62,814 nucleotides of DNA from Myxococcales bacterium (GCA_947491025.1 CANLIC010000028.1:1-62814); one strand, 5' to 3'; shown: positions 1 to 9,207, counted from the first letter of the stretch. Made by a program: numbers and translations. Notes: a model not told the origin generated them from the sequence alone.

Positions 1-2185
1 GCAGGCCTTGTGGCCCCAGCGATCCAGGCGCCAGAGCTGCCCGACCTCCTCGCCGCCCTTGCCGAGCGCCTGGCCGCCGACGACCACGACGCCGCCGTCG
101 CTCAGAAGCGTCGCGCCGGTCGGAACGTCTGGGGCGCCGCTGTCGTGGCCCTGGAACCAGAGCTCATTGCCAAACGCGTCGACCATGGAGACGCGCACGT
201 TCGGGTTGCCCTTCTGCTGCTCCTCGCGGTCGACGATGACGATATGCTTGCTGTCCGCGGCGATGGCGGCAACGGTCTTGCTTTGCGACGGTCCGAGCTG
301 AGACCAGCGCTCCGTCCCATCGGCCTTGAAGCGCGTCACGCCTCGCGTCGCGGTGTCGAGGACCGTCGCGCCCGCCCCGATGTGCACTGTCATCAACTCG
401 CCGTCGCCGATCCCAAGGACGGCGTAGTGCCCGGTGTCCTGGCCGCCCGTGAAGTGGCCGCGAGACCACACGAGGGAGCCATCCGCGGCGAGGCGGCGGA
501 GCTCGGAACGCTTGATGCCCTTGGCGCTCCCGCCGGCAATGGTGGCGTAGAGCGCGCCGTCGGCGCCGAACAGCAACGACGACACGAGATCGGTCTGACC
601 TAGATTGCTGGCGACCGCCGGCACGATCACGTCGCCGACGGCCGACAAGCGCATCACATTCATCAGGCGCGCCGAGTAGGGACTGGTGACCGAGCCGGCT
701 GGCTTGTCCGTCGTGCCGCCGAGCGCCAGCGTTCCGCCCGTCCCGACCGCCAACGCCGTCAAGCGATCGGCCTGGTTGGACGCCGAACCGAACGGTTTGA
801 CCCAGAGTTGCTTGCCCTTGGCGTCGAGCCGCGCGACGACGTAGTCCAAGCCGCCGACGCCGTAATTGGCCTGGCCCGCGACGATGACGTCGCCACCCTC
901 CACCGCGGCGACCTTGGTCAGCGCGGTCTCGGCGTCCGCGACGCTGCCGACCAACGTCGTCTCCCAGGCCACATCGCCGAGGGCGTCCATGCGGGCTGTC
1001 GTTGACCGTTGGGCAGGACACGACCGTCGCCGGGTTGGTCACGCACTTGCCGGACGCCTGGTTGCAGTAGGGAAGGCCATTGCAGAGGTTGCCGTCGTCG
1101 GCATCTTTGCAGTCGGCGTCGCTCTGGCACTTGCAGGCGTCGGTGCCGCCAGCGCACACGCCACCGGCGCAGATCTCGCCCTTGGTTCAGGCGTCGCCAT
1201 CGTCGCAGGCGCTCTTGTCGACCACCGAGGTCAACTTGCAGGAACCGAGCGACTTATCGCAGACGTTCTTACGGCAGTCGGTGTCAGCCACGGTCGAGCA
1301 GACGACGATGGTCGCCGGATTGGTCTGGCACACGGGCTTGGCGCCGGACTTGTCGCAGTACGGCACGCCGGTGCAGAGATCGCCGTCGCCGTCGGCGCAG
1401 TCGCTGTCTTTGTTGCAGGTGCAGGTGTTGGTGCTCCCCTTGCAGCTGCCGTCCTCGCAGGCGTCGCCAGCCGTGCATGGATCGCCGTCGTCGCAGGCGC
1501 TGCCCTTGGCGCGGTCGCCGGATTTGCAGGCGCCGCTCACAGGGTCGCAGGCCGTCTCAACGCAGGCGCCATCGGCGCTGGTGTCGCAGACAATGGCCGA
1601 CTTGGGCTTGGGCCGACACGTCCACGGCAACGTCGCCTGGTCGCAGAACGCTACGCCGTTGCAGAGGTCGCCGTCGTCCTTGCAGTCGCCATCGACCTTG
1701 CACCCACAGAGGTTGCCGGGGCCTGCCCTGCAGACGCCGGCCTCGCAGAGGTCGCCGCTCGTGCAGACGTCGCCGTCGTCACAGACCGTGCCCTTGGCCG
1801 TGGGCGTCATGGCGCAGGTGCCCTTGTCGGGTGCAAAGACGTTGAGGGCGCACGCGGTGTCTCCGCTCGGGTCGCACTTCACGACGCTGGCCACGTCGAG
1901 TCGGCAGATGGCGACCGAGCCGCTCGAGTCACAGCGCACCACGCCGTTGCAGGCGTTGCTGTCGTCGAACGCTGCGCAGTCAGCGTCGGTCTAGCAGACC
2001 GCCGAGCCCGCGCCGCCTTGGGTCCCGCCCTCGCCCGTCGGGCTGGCGCCTTCACAGCCGATCAGCAGCGCCACACAGGTCAGGGCGACGAGCTTCGGCA
2101 GGCGTCGTCGCCGGCCCGGCCCGAAGGCTGCGCCCGGCGAAATGGCACTGCCAGGCGATGGCGCCGCCTGCAAAGAGTTCGACAT
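1..2185 (-). pseudogene. Broken Cys-rich lipoprotein with beta-propeller-like domain (runs off left edge)
   Basis: Read from 2185 downwards, the frame begins with an N-terminal region and a lipobox ending in Cys44 (LLIGC), preceded by AGGAACG. It is then cut by an in-frame TAG at 1993-1991, where the repeat pattern expects Gln. The same frame continues with Cys-rich repeats of the CDDGDPCTAGDAC type. A TGA at 1189-1187 sits exactly where a repeat Cys is expected. The Cys repeats run on to about 1000, and from about 990 the protein continues in another frame to the window edge. That last part has repeated VWSRG, LWVKPFG and ELWFQGH-type strands, like a WD/PQQ-like propeller. Two stops plus one frameshift point to a decayed surface lipoprotein. 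Sequencing error is the main alternative. The C-terminus lies outside the window. Confidence 0.75.
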
Positions 2186-2979
2186 CGTTCCTGTTCTCTC
2201 TGGCGACGGACGCCTGCGACGTGGGCGGCATCTGCCGACGAACTCGCACCCGAGACCCCATGGACCCCTAGGCTACGGAGCCGCGTTGGCCTCAGCAAGG
2301 TCGAGTCACCGGCAACGTTCTCATCGCGCGGAGATTCGCCTGGTGTTCATGAGCAGAAGGCAGAGAGAAAGGTCGACATGGGGGCTCCAGCGCTGGCGAT
2401 CGCGTCGTCGACGCGGTGGGGCGCTCGCGTTTGCCCCTCGCCGGCTGAGGCGGCTGTGGCGACATGGCCGACGCTCGGACGAGCCCGAAGGCGACTGCGG
2501 ATGGCGCGAAGCGCTGCGAGCTCCAAGAACAACACGACGCGCCTCCGGGCAGCGAGGAGAGCAGGGGCCGAGCCGGCGGGCCAAGGCGTGCCATGCGGAA
2601 GTGCCACCGGCCGCCGAGCGCCGCTCCATCCCGCAGGCGCGACGTCGCCGCCCGACTGGTGCAGCACCCCCTGCCATGCCATGCTGGTCACCGCGCCCGC
2701 CGTGGAGCGCAGCCGTGATCCCCACCCCTCACCCCTCGCCCCGCTCGCACGCAAGTCGGCGCCCCAGCGGGTCCAGCCGCGTCACGCGCACCGTTGCCGC
2801 AGCTCAGCTTCAGGCGCAGCGGGCCCCGCGCCGCCCGGTGCGCACTCGCCAGCATGTCGCCAGAGCGCGATCACCCGAGGCGCCGCCGCACCCACTCAGT
2901 TCGCCGTCGTTCTGACGTTCTCCGCACTCAATGCCCGCGTCGTCCTCAGCTCGACGCCGAATTCCCGGAGCCCCGCACC
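2186..2979. other. Intergenic region without a convincing gene
   Basis: About 790 bases lie between the divergent lipoprotein pseudogene and the oxidoreductase. Open frames exist on both strands but have Arg/Ala/Pro-rich translations without domain character and no good ribosome binding sites. The only signal I support is the promoter at 2270-2298. Confidence 0.5.
2270..2298 (-). promoter_or_regulatory. Candidate sigma70 promoter of the broken lipoprotein gene
   Basis: On the minus strand, TTGCTG (2298-2293) is followed by exactly 17 bases and TAGCCT (2275-2270). Predicted transcription start is near 2263, about 78 bases before the ATG at 2185. It resembles the other 17-spacer promoters in this window. 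Confidence 0.45.
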
Positions 2980-3939
2980 ATGAAAGCACTCGCCGCCGCC
3001 GCGCTTGGACGCATCGACAGCCTCGCCGTCCGCGACATCCCTCAGCCCGAACCGGGCCCGGGCCAGGTCCGCGTCCGCATGGCCTGTTCGGCGGTCAATC
3101 CGGCCGACTTCAAGGTCCTCGAAGGCCAATTCGTCGGCCGGCTATTGCACGGCCGGCCAACGCCGATGGTCCCCGGCTATGACGTCGCCGGCGTCGTCGA
3201 TGCCCTCGGCGCGGGGGTCACGGATCTGCGCGTCGGCGACCGCGTTTTTGGCCATCAACAGTACGCCTCTTCGACGGTGCACGGCGCCTTTGCCGAGGCC
3301 ACCGTACTCCATGCCGACGCGCTCGCCGTCCTCCCCGACAACGTCGACTTCGCCAGCGCTGCCGCAGCCGCGACCGCCGGGACCACGACGCTGCAGGCGC
3401 TGCGCGACAAGGGCAGGCTGCGCGCCGGCCAACGCGTGCTCGTCATCGGCGCGGCCGGCGGCCTCGGCACCCTCGGTGTCGCCATCGCCGCGCGCCTCGG
3501 AGCCGAGGTCACGGCGGTGTGCAGCGCCGCCACCGCCGAGTTGGTGCGAAGCCTCGGCGCCACGACGGTGCTCGACCGCGCTGCCGCGCCCTACGCCAGC
3601 GGCGGACCCTACGACGTCATCTTCGACACGCCGGCGGCGGTGACCTACGGCGAGGTCAAGGGCGTGATGGCCGCCGAGGGCGCCCTGGTGACGACGCTGC
3701 CGGGCCCGGCGCTGGCCCTCGGCATGCTGGCGACAGCGCTGTCGCGGCGGCGCGTGGCCTTTGTTGCGGTGCGGGCTGTACGCGCCGATCTCGCCTGCAT
3801 CGCCGGCTGGCTCGCCGACGGGATGCCCGTCGCCATCGACACCCGCTTCCCGGTGCGCGAAGGCGCCGCTGCCATCGAGGCAGCCAAGCGCGGCGGCCGT
3901 ACCGGGCGCCTCGTCGTCGACATCGAGGGCGGCTGGTAG
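2980..3939 (+). CDS. Zinc-free MDR family NADPH:quinone oxidoreductase-like protein
   Basis: This is a 319-residue protein of the medium-chain dehydrogenase/reductase superfamily. The N-terminal GroES-like domain has the family pattern AVNPADFKVLEG followed by PGYDVAGVV. The Rossmann domain has the dinucleotide loop GAAGGLGTLGVAIA near residues 146-159. The structural and catalytic zinc cysteines of true alcohol dehydrogenases are absent, which fits the quinone oxidoreductase/zeta-crystallin branch: NADPH-dependent reduction of quinones or enones in the cytoplasm. The start at 2980 is chosen because homology begins at MKALAAAALGRID and CGGAG lies nine bases upstream. Earlier in-frame starts encode low-complexity sequence. 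It stands alone and converges on the CoA-transferase gene. The substrate cannot be told. Confidence 0.88.
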   Translation: MKALAAAALGRIDSLAVRDIPQPEPGPGQVRVRMACSAVNPADFKVLEGQFVGRLLHGRPTPMVPGYDVAGVVDALGAGVTDLRVGDRVFGHQQYASSTVHGAFAEATVLHADALAVLPDNVDFASAAAAATAGTTTLQALRDKGRLRAGQRVLVIGAAGGLGTLGVAIAARLGAEVTAVCSAATAELVRSLGATTVLDRAAAPYASGGPYDVIFDTPAAVTYGEVKGVMAAEGALVTTLPGPALALGMLATALSRRRVAFVAVRAVRADLACIAGWLADGMPVAIDTRFPVREGAAAIEAAKRGGRTGRLVVDIEGGW

Positions 3940-4075
3940 GCCAGGTCGACTGAGCGCTGCATCCGGCGCTGCGCCCGCCGCGGTACGCCTCCTCGCCTCA
4001 GCGCCAGCGCGATTCGGGTTCTAGCCGCCATGTTTTGCCTGGGCCGGGATGTACGTCCATGGCTGCGGCGGTCAC

Positions 4076-4116
4076 CGCTGCCTGCCTCACCGCTGCCTGC
4101 CTCGCCGCTGCCTGGC
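4076..4116 (+). repeat. Short tandem repeat, about 15-base unit
   Basis: Three near-identical copies of a unit like CCGCTGCCTGCCTCA lie head to tail in the gap between the two convergent genes, directly before a strong hairpin. No coding role is apparent. Confidence 0.6.
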
Positions 4117-4120
4117 CCAA

Positions 4121-4140
4121 CGCTGCCAACAAAGGCAGCG
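4121..4140. terminator. Hairpin between convergent genes
   Basis: CGCTGCC, a six-base AACAAA loop, then GGCAGCG: seven perfect base pairs between the convergent oxidoreductase and CoA-transferase genes. There is no clear T-run, so intrinsic termination is only likely from position. It could serve both directions. Confidence 0.4.
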
Positions 4141-4202
4141 TCACCCCTCCCAGGGTTCACGATGCGACGGTCTGACCGCAAGCGACCCCAAGCCGCCAGC
4201 GC

Positions 4203-5528
4203 TCAAGCCCCAGGCTGCGGGCCGATCCACCGCCGCCCCTGCGCCGCCGCCCACAGCTCGGCCCGAAAGTCCGGGTGGGCGATGCTGATCAGCGCCTCGA
4301 CCCGCTCGCGAATGGAGCGGCCCCAGAGATTGACGGCGCCATACTCGGTGACGATCCAGTGCACGTCGCCGCGCGAGGTGACGACGCCGGTCCCCTCCTC
4401 AAAAACCGGCTGGATGCGGCTGATCGCCCCGTCTTTGGCCGTCGAGGGCAGGGCGATGACCGGTACGCCGCCGCGGCTGCGGGCCGCCCCGCGGATGAAG
4501 TCGACCTGGCCGCCGATGCCGGAGAAGAAGCGGCCGCGCACCGTGTCGGCGGCGACCTGGCCGGTGAGGTCCACCGCGATGGCGGAGTTGATGGCGACCA
4601 TCCGCTCATGACTGGCGATGCGCTGGGGATCGTTGGTGAACTCGGTGGGCCGCAGCTCCACCATCGGGTTGTCGTGGACCCAGCGGTAGAGCCGCTCGCT
4701 GCCGATGATGAACGACGACACGATCTTGCCGGCGTTGAAACTCTTGCGTTTGCCGTTGATGACGCCGCAGAGGGCCAGGTCCATGACGCCGTCGCTGAAC
4801 ATCTCGGTGTGGACGCCGAGATCGTGATGGTCGTGCAAGGCCGCCAGCACGGCGTCGGGGATGCGGCCGATGCCCATCTGCAGCGTCGCCGCGTTGGGGA
4901 TGAGCTTGGCGACCTCGGCGCCGATGGCGCGGCAGACGGGATCGAGCGCCTCGGGCCTGGCCTCGGGCAGGGGGCGGTCGGTCGGCACCAACGCCGCGAT
5001 GTCTTTGACGTGCAGCACGGTGTCGCCGAGCGTGCGCGGCATTTGCACGTTGACCTCGGCGATGATCTGGCGCGCGCTGTCGACCGCGGCGCGGACGATG
5101 TCGACCGAGACCCCCAGGCTGACGGTGCCGTGGACGTCGGGCGGTGAGACGCAGATGAGCGCCGTGTCGGGGCGCTTGTCGCCATGGCGCAGCAGGGCGG
5201 GGATCTCCGACAGGAAAATGGGCATGAAGTCGGCGCGGCCGGCGGTGACCGCCTCGCGGACGTTGGCGCCGATGAAGAAGGCCGTGTGGCGAAAGCGCTC
5301 CTGCAGCCCTGGCGCGACGTAGGGCGCGGGGCCGAGGGTCAACAAGTGGATGATCTCGTTGCCGCGCAGGTGGCCGCCGTCTTGCACCAGCGCCTCGACC
5401 AGCGCGGTTGGCTCGGCGGCGCCGGAGCCGATGAAGATCCGCGCGCCCGGCTGGATTCGCCCGATGGCCTGACCTGCGCTGCAGACTTGGTCGGCGAACG
5501 TGTTCTGCCAATCGCGATCGATCGTCAT
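4203..5528 (-). CDS. Acetyl-CoA hydrolase / 4-hydroxybutyrate CoA-transferase family protein
   Basis: A 441-residue member of the acetyl-CoA hydrolase/transferase family, which moves CoA between acyl groups or hydrolyses acyl-CoA. Both family halves are present: the N-terminal part with FIGSGAAEP (about 33-40) and the C-terminal part with the segment around HTEMFSDGV, where Glu242 sits close to the position of the catalytic glutamate of 4-hydroxybutyrate CoA-transferase. GIGGQVDF and the terminal EYGAVNLWG block are also typical. Length is normal for the family. Its ATG overlaps the stop of the upstream symporter gene by four bases (5525-5528), so the two are co-translated. This suggests uptake of a short-chain carboxylate followed by CoA activation, with acetate, propionate or hydroxybutyrate as candidates. 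The exact acyl substrate is not determined. Confidence 0.92.
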   Translation of the reverse strand: MTIDRDWQNTFADQVCSAGQAIGRIQPGARIFIGSGAAEPTALVEALVQDGGHLRGNEIIHLLTLGPAPYVAPGLQERFRHTAFFIGANVREAVTAGRADFMPIFLSEIPALLRHGDKRPDTALICVSPPDVHGTVSLGVSVDIVRAAVDSARQIIAEVNVQMPRTLGDTVLHVKDIAALVPTDRPLPEARPEALDPVCRAIGAEVAKLIPNAATLQMGIGRIPDAVLAALHDHHDLGVHTEMFSDGVMDLALCGVINGKRKSFNAGKIVSSFIIGSERLYRWVHDNPMVELRPTEFTNDPQRIASHERMVAINSAIAVDLTGQVAADTVRGRFFSGIGGQVDFIRGAARSRGGVPVIALPSTAKDGAISRIQPVFEEGTGVVTSRGDVHWIVTEYGAVNLWGRSIRERVEALISIAHPDFRAELWAAAQGRRWIGPQPGA

Positions 5529-6916
5529 GCCGCCTCCTCCGCGTCCAGCGCGACCTCGGGTGGCGCAGCCTCCAGCGCGCAGCCGAGACCAAAGACAAGG
5601 GCTGCAGCGGCGAGGGACAAGACGAAAGGGCCCTCGTACGCGCCGAGCAAGTCGCCGACGAGGAAGACCGCAAGACCGGTCGCGATCGTCAGCAGGGCTG
5701 TCCAGCGCCCGCCGCGGCGCCAGGGAAGCAGCGCCGCCACGGTCAGCACGAAGAGTCCGGAGGTGCCGAGCGATGAGGCCATCTCGACCAGCGCATAGAC
5801 GCCCTCACTCGACTCCGCGATGGCCCACGCCAGTACACCGAAGCCGACGACGCAGCGGCGATCGAGACGCAGCCTTCCAGCCTCGTCGCGCACGCCCAGC
5901 AGCGGCGCCAGGACGTTGTGGCCAAAAAGCGCGCCCGCCGAGAGCAAAGCCGAGTCCACGGTCGACAAGATCGCGCTGACCAATGCCCCGGCGAACACGA
6001 CCGACAGCGCGCCGGGCAAATAGCGCTGAGCGGCGACGATGAGCACCTGCTCGGGGTCGTCGAGGGGGCCCACCAGGTCCGCGGCGGCGAGGCCGATGCT
6101 GACGGGGATGAGCCCGACACCGAGGTACAGAAGGCTTGCCAGCCATGAGCTGCGCTGCGCCACGTCGGCGCTCCGCGAGGACGAGACGCGGCTCACCAGC
6201 TCCGCGGCCACGAGCGACCCCATGACCGGGACAGCCCAGCCGTCGGCGGCTTCGAGCCAGCTCCGCTCGGCATTGAAGAAGGAGGCGCGGCCGATGGTGT
6301 CGGCGAGGTTGGGGGCGCTGTCGGCACCCCATGCTTTGACGCCGAGCAAGACCAGGCCAAAGAGCAGCGCACCGCCCTGGATGAAGTCGGTGTAGGCGTC
6401 GGCGAGCATGCCGCCGACCATGGTGTAGGCGATGACGATGAGCGCAGCGATGGCGATGGTGACGTGCACCTCGAGCGAGGACGACGCGCCGAGCACCTGA
6501 CCAAATGCCCGGATCTGCGCCGCCGCCCACAGCACCGAGGTCGGAACCATCACCAGGACCGCCGCCTTCTCTGCCGCTTCGCCGTAGCGCTGCCGGTACA
6601 GGTCGGCCATGGTCCGCAGCTTGCGGCGCCAAAGCGGCCGGGCGAGGAAGGTGCCCATCAAGAGCAGGCACAGCGCATAACCAAAGGGGTCGGCGCTGGT
6701 CGCGGACAGCCCACCGCTCGCCGCTTGCCCCGCCGCGCCGATGCAAGACTCGGCGCCGAACCAAGTGGCGAAGATCGTCGCCGTGGCCATCGGGTAGCCC
6801 AGGCTTCGGCCCGCCACGAGGTAGTCCTCCTCGGTGCGCACCTTGCGGCTGGCCCAGACGCCGATGGCAAGCTGCACCGCGATCCAGGCGAAGATGCCGA
6901 GCAAGTTCCAGTTCAT
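5525..6916 (-). CDS. Sodium:solute symporter (SSS family)
   Basis: A 463-residue polytopic membrane protein of the solute:sodium symporter family. It opens with a membrane segment (LLGIFAWIAVQLAIGVWAS), then the conserved DYLVAGRSLGYPM motif and TWFGAESCIGAAG in the second helix region. About 12-13 hydrophobic segments follow, including GALVSAILSTVDSALLSAG, the sodium-site helix with its Ser/Thr pattern. The overlap with the CoA-transferase gene implies that the solute is a carboxylate used by that enzyme, as for acetate or propionate permeases; this is inference from context. A candidate promoter lies at 6968-6995. No odd features were seen. Confidence 0.9.
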   Translation of the reverse strand: MNWNLLGIFAWIAVQLAIGVWASRKVRTEEDYLVAGRSLGYPMATATIFATWFGAESCIGAAGQAASGGLSATSADPFGYALCLLLMGTFLARPLWRRKLRTMADLYRQRYGEAAEKAAVLVMVPTSVLWAAAQIRAFGQVLGASSSLEVHVTIAIAALIVIAYTMVGGMLADAYTDFIQGGALLFGLVLLGVKAWGADSAPNLADTIGRASFFNAERSWLEAADGWAVPVMGSLVAAELVSRVSSSRSADVAQRSSWLASLLYLGVGLIPVSIGLAAADLVGPLDDPEQVLIVAAQRYLPGALSVVFAGALVSAILSTVDSALLSAGALFGHNVLAPLLGVRDEAGRLRLDRRCVVGFGVLAWAIAESSEGVYALVEMASSLGTSGLFVLTVAALLPWRRGGRWTALLTIATGLAVFLVGDLLGAYEGPFVLSLAAAALVFGLGCALEAAPPEVALDAEEAA

Positions 6917-6967
6917 CCACGACTCCCTTGCGGTGCGCCGGCGCCGCAGCCCGCTGCGACCCAGTGG

Positions 6968-6995
6968 AGGCTACGCCGTCGCGGCGGAGGTTCAA
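6968..6995 (-). promoter_or_regulatory. Candidate promoter of the symporter/CoA-transferase operon
   Basis: On the minus strand, TTGAAC (6995-6990), 16 bases, TAGCCT (6973-6968), 52 bases upstream of the symporter ATG. The -10 matches the TAGCCT form seen elsewhere in the window. The -35 match is moderate. Confidence 0.4.
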
Positions 6996-7178
6996 CAGGG
7001 CGAAAGTGGAAAGCGCCACAAGGCCGCGCTGCCCGATTCTCTATCGCGGGTGGGCCAGGCGCTGCGGAGCCGGGCCTCCACCACGCTTGACGCCTGCCGC
7101 TTGCGTCCCCATCGTCCTTCTCCGCCCCCGGGGCAGGCCAACAGCCGCGCCGGCCGAGCGATTGCCAAGGAGCCGCCC

Positions 7179-7718
7179 ATGTCGACCGGTACCGACGACT
7201 CGCAGCACGCGCCGCCACCCGAGGTGCTCACGCTGCTGCACAAGATCAAGGGCGCGCTGTCGGTGTGGATCGCCGATGTCGAGCTCGAGCTCGGGTTGCG
7301 CAGCGGCGCCCTCTCGTTCGATCACCCTCTGCATGGCGCGACCGTGATGGTGGTGGTCGAGGCGCCCGATCCGCCAGCGGCCGACCCCGACGCCGACGCC
7401 GACGCCGCTGACGAGCGCACACCGGCCGGATGCAGCGTGGGCGTCTTTGTGATCCTCGGCGATTACGCGGATGTCCGCGGCGACGACGAGGCGCTGACCC
7501 GGCTCTTCGGCCTCAACGCCCGACTGATGAGTTGCGCCATCGGCCTGCTCCGCCTGTCCCAAGACGAGACCGCCCTCGCCCTATGCCGGCGCCTGCCTGC
7601 GGCCTCGGTCGACATCACCGAGGTGCGCGAGCTGGTCGACGCCATGATCTGGGAGTACGCCGACCACGCCGGCCACCTGAGCCATGTCCCGGTTGCCGAT
7701 TCCGCCGCGGCCTCGTAG
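7179..7718 (+). CDS. Unknown 179-residue protein, possibly of YbjN/secretion-chaperone-like fold
   Basis: I do not recognise a named family. The start at 7179 has AAGGAG eight bases upstream. The protein is acidic. Its first 50 residues form an alpha/beta pattern (LTLLHKIKGALSVWIADVELELGL), followed by a low-complexity run of Asp-Ala repeats (about 68-78). The second half (GCSVGVFVILGDYADV, then a helix with LFGLNARLMSCAIGLL and a terminal helix starting VDITEVRELVDAMIWEYADH) resembles the alpha-beta layout of YbjN or type III chaperone-like proteins. That similarity is by eye and weak. It has no signal peptide or membrane segment, is monocistronic, and converges on dapD with a 34-base gap. 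Confidence 0.7.
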   Translation: MSTGTDDSQHAPPPEVLTLLHKIKGALSVWIADVELELGLRSGALSFDHPLHGATVMVVVEAPDPPAADPDADADAADERTPAGCSVGVFVILGDYADVRGDDEALTRLFGLNARLMSCAIGLLRLSQDETALALCRRLPAASVDITEVRELVDAMIWEYADHAGHLSHVPVADSAAAS

Positions 7719-7752
7719 CACCGCAACCCGGCGTACCTGCCGTCGCTGAATG

Positions 7753-8580
7753 CTAGACGGCGACGCCGAAGTCGCGCAACGCCCCTTCGAGCGAGGTCTT
7801 GCGGTCGGTCGAGGCGCTACGCTGGCCGATGATGAGCGCGCAGGGGACGCCGAACTCACCGGCCGGAAAGCGCTTCGGTCGCGTGCCTGGGATGACCACC
7901 GATCGCGGCGGTACTGCACCCCGGTGCTCGACCAGCGTCGGGCCGCTGACGTCCAAGATCGCCGTGCTCGCGGTCAGCACGACGTTGGCGCCGATCACCG
8001 CCTCAGCGCCGATGTGGACGCCCTCGACGACGATGGCGCGCGAGCCGATGAATGCGCCGTCCTCGACGACGACAGGACGCGCCCCAGGCGGCTCAAGCAC
8101 GCCGCCGATGCCGACGCCACCCGAGAGGTGGACGTTACGGCCGATCTGGGCGCATGAGCCGACGGTGGCCCAGGTGTCGACCATCGTGCCGCTGCCCACG
8201 CGGGCGCCGATGTTGACGTAGCTCGGCATCATCACGACCCCAGGCTCGAGGAAGCTGCCGTAGCGCGCGATGCCATGCGGCACCACGCGGACGCCGGCTG
8301 CGGCCAGACCTCGCTTCAGGGGGATCTTGTCGTGGAATTCGAAGGGGCCGACCTCGATCGTCTCCATCGCCCGCAGGCCGAAGTAGAGCAAGATCGCCTC
8401 TTTGACCCAGGCGTGCACCTGCCAGGCCGCGCCCGGCTCGGCTGCAGGCTCCGCCACGCGCAGGGCGCCGCGATCGAGGTCGGCGATCGTCTCGAGGACC
8501 GCCTCGGCGAAGGCGCGATCCTTGAGCAGGGCGCGGTCGCGGTAGGCGGCCTCGACGCGGGCGCGTAGGTCTTGGGCCAT
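7753..8580 (-). CDS. dapD: 2,3,4,5-tetrahydropyridine-2,6-dicarboxylate N-succinyltransferase
   Basis: A 275-residue DapD, a step of the succinylase route to meso-diaminopimelate and lysine. The N-terminal helical domain is followed by a hexapeptide-repeat left-handed beta helix. Diagnostic stretches are MMPSYVNIGARVGSGTMVDT, TVGSCAQIGRNVHLSGGVGI and GAFIGSRAIVVEGVHIGAEAVIG. Length equals that of known DapD enzymes (about 275). It lies 57 bases downstream of secG in the same direction and is probably the last gene of the gap-pgk-tpiA-secG run. Cytoplasmic trimer by family knowledge. No irregularities. Confidence 0.97.
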   Translation of the reverse strand: MAQDLRARVEAAYRDRALLKDRAFAEAVLETIADLDRGALRVAEPAAEPGAAWQVHAWVKEAILLYFGLRAMETIEVGPFEFHDKIPLKRGLAAAGVRVVPHGIARYGSFLEPGVVMMPSYVNIGARVGSGTMVDTWATVGSCAQIGRNVHLSGGVGIGGVLEPPGARPVVVEDGAFIGSRAIVVEGVHIGAEAVIGANVVLTASTAILDVSGPTLVEHRGAVPPRSVVIPGTRPKRFPAGEFGVPCALIIGQRSASTDRKTSLEGALRDFGVAV

Positions 8581-8637
8581 CTGCGCCTCCGGCCGGCGCG
8601 AGAAAGCGCTGCCGGCGATGGTGTAGAGCGGGGAGCC

Positions 8638-9207
8638 CTAGTTTCCGGCTGCGGGCGCGGCAGCCGGGGCAGCGGCAGGCTCGGCGGCCGGGGCAGCTGC
8701 GGGCTCGGCGGCCGGGGCAGCGGCTGGCTCCGCGGCGGGGGCGGCCGGGGCGGCGGCGGGCTCGGCAGCGGGAGCGGCCGGAGCGGCAGCGGGCTCAGCG
8801 GCGGGGGCAGCCGGGGCAGCGGCGGGCTCGGCAGCGGGAGCGGCGGGAGCGGCGGCGCCCTCAGCGGCCTTGTCGCCTTCGGCGGCTTTGTCGCCCTCAG
8901 CCGGCTTCTCCCCGGTCGGCAGCGCAGCGGACGGCGTCCCGGTCTTCGGGATCGCGTCGCCGTCGACCGACGACGAGTCCGAGGCCATGCGCGCCAGCGC
9001 GATCGACAGCACCATGAACAGGACGGCGGCGGTCGTCGTCATGCGGGTCAGCACGTCCGAGGCGCCACGGCCACCAAAGACCGAGCCGGTCGAGGTGCCG
9101 CCAAAGGCCGCGCCCATGCTGTCGCCACGGCCGGGTTGCAGCAGCACCACGACGATGAGGAAGAGGCAGACGATGACGTAGAGCAACACAGCGAGAGAGT
9201 AGAGCAC
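8638..9207 (-). CDS. secG: Preprotein translocase subunit SecG with long Ala-Pro tail
   Basis: SecG is a small accessory subunit of the SecYEG channel. The first 75 residues are canonical: TM1 (LAVLLYVIVCLFLIVVVLLQ), the conserved loop QPGRGDSMGAAFGG...SVFGGRGASDVLTR, and TM2 (TAAVLFMVLSIALARM). I choose the GTG start at 9207 because AGGAG lies seven bases upstream and TM1 follows at once. A longer frame would extend into tpiA. Unusually, about 110 residues of low complexity follow TM2: a Lys/Glu/Gly-rich linker, then many repeats of EPAAAPAAPAA. Normal SecG is 70-120 residues in total; this is 189. The tail is predicted to be disordered. The gene lies 40 bases after tpiA, as in many bacteria. 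Confidence 0.93.
   Translation of the reverse strand: MLYSLAVLLYVIVCLFLIVVVLLQPGRGDSMGAAFGGTSTGSVFGGRGASDVLTRMTTTAAVLFMVLSIALARMASDSSSVDGDAIPKTGTPSAALPTGEKPAEGDKAAEGDKAAEGAAAPAAPAAEPAAAPAAPAAEPAAAPAAPAAEPAAAPAAPAAEPAAAPAAEPAAAPAAEPAAAPAAAPAAGN

Noticed and set aside
1187..1189. Selenocysteine codon at a conserved Cys position
   Set aside because: Attractive because TGA replaces a Cys, but a second stop (TAG) and a frameshift in the same gene make decay or error more likely. No Sec genes are visible in the window. Kept only as a check item.
2347..2754. Minus-strand open frame in the 2.2-3.0 kb gap
   Set aside because: Arg/Ala-rich translation, no ribosome binding site and no recognisable domain. 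Treated as noise.
866..2983. A 705-codon open frame on the plus strand
   Set aside because: It runs antisense to the Cys-rich repeats and then through intergenic DNA. Its translation is Ala/Val/Gly-rich without domains, a typical shadow in high-G+C DNA. The minus strand carries recognisable Cys repeats.
8640..8865. CRISPR-like or minisatellite repeat
   Set aside because: The repeats are in frame with secG and encode EPAAAPAAP units. There are no unique spacers between them.
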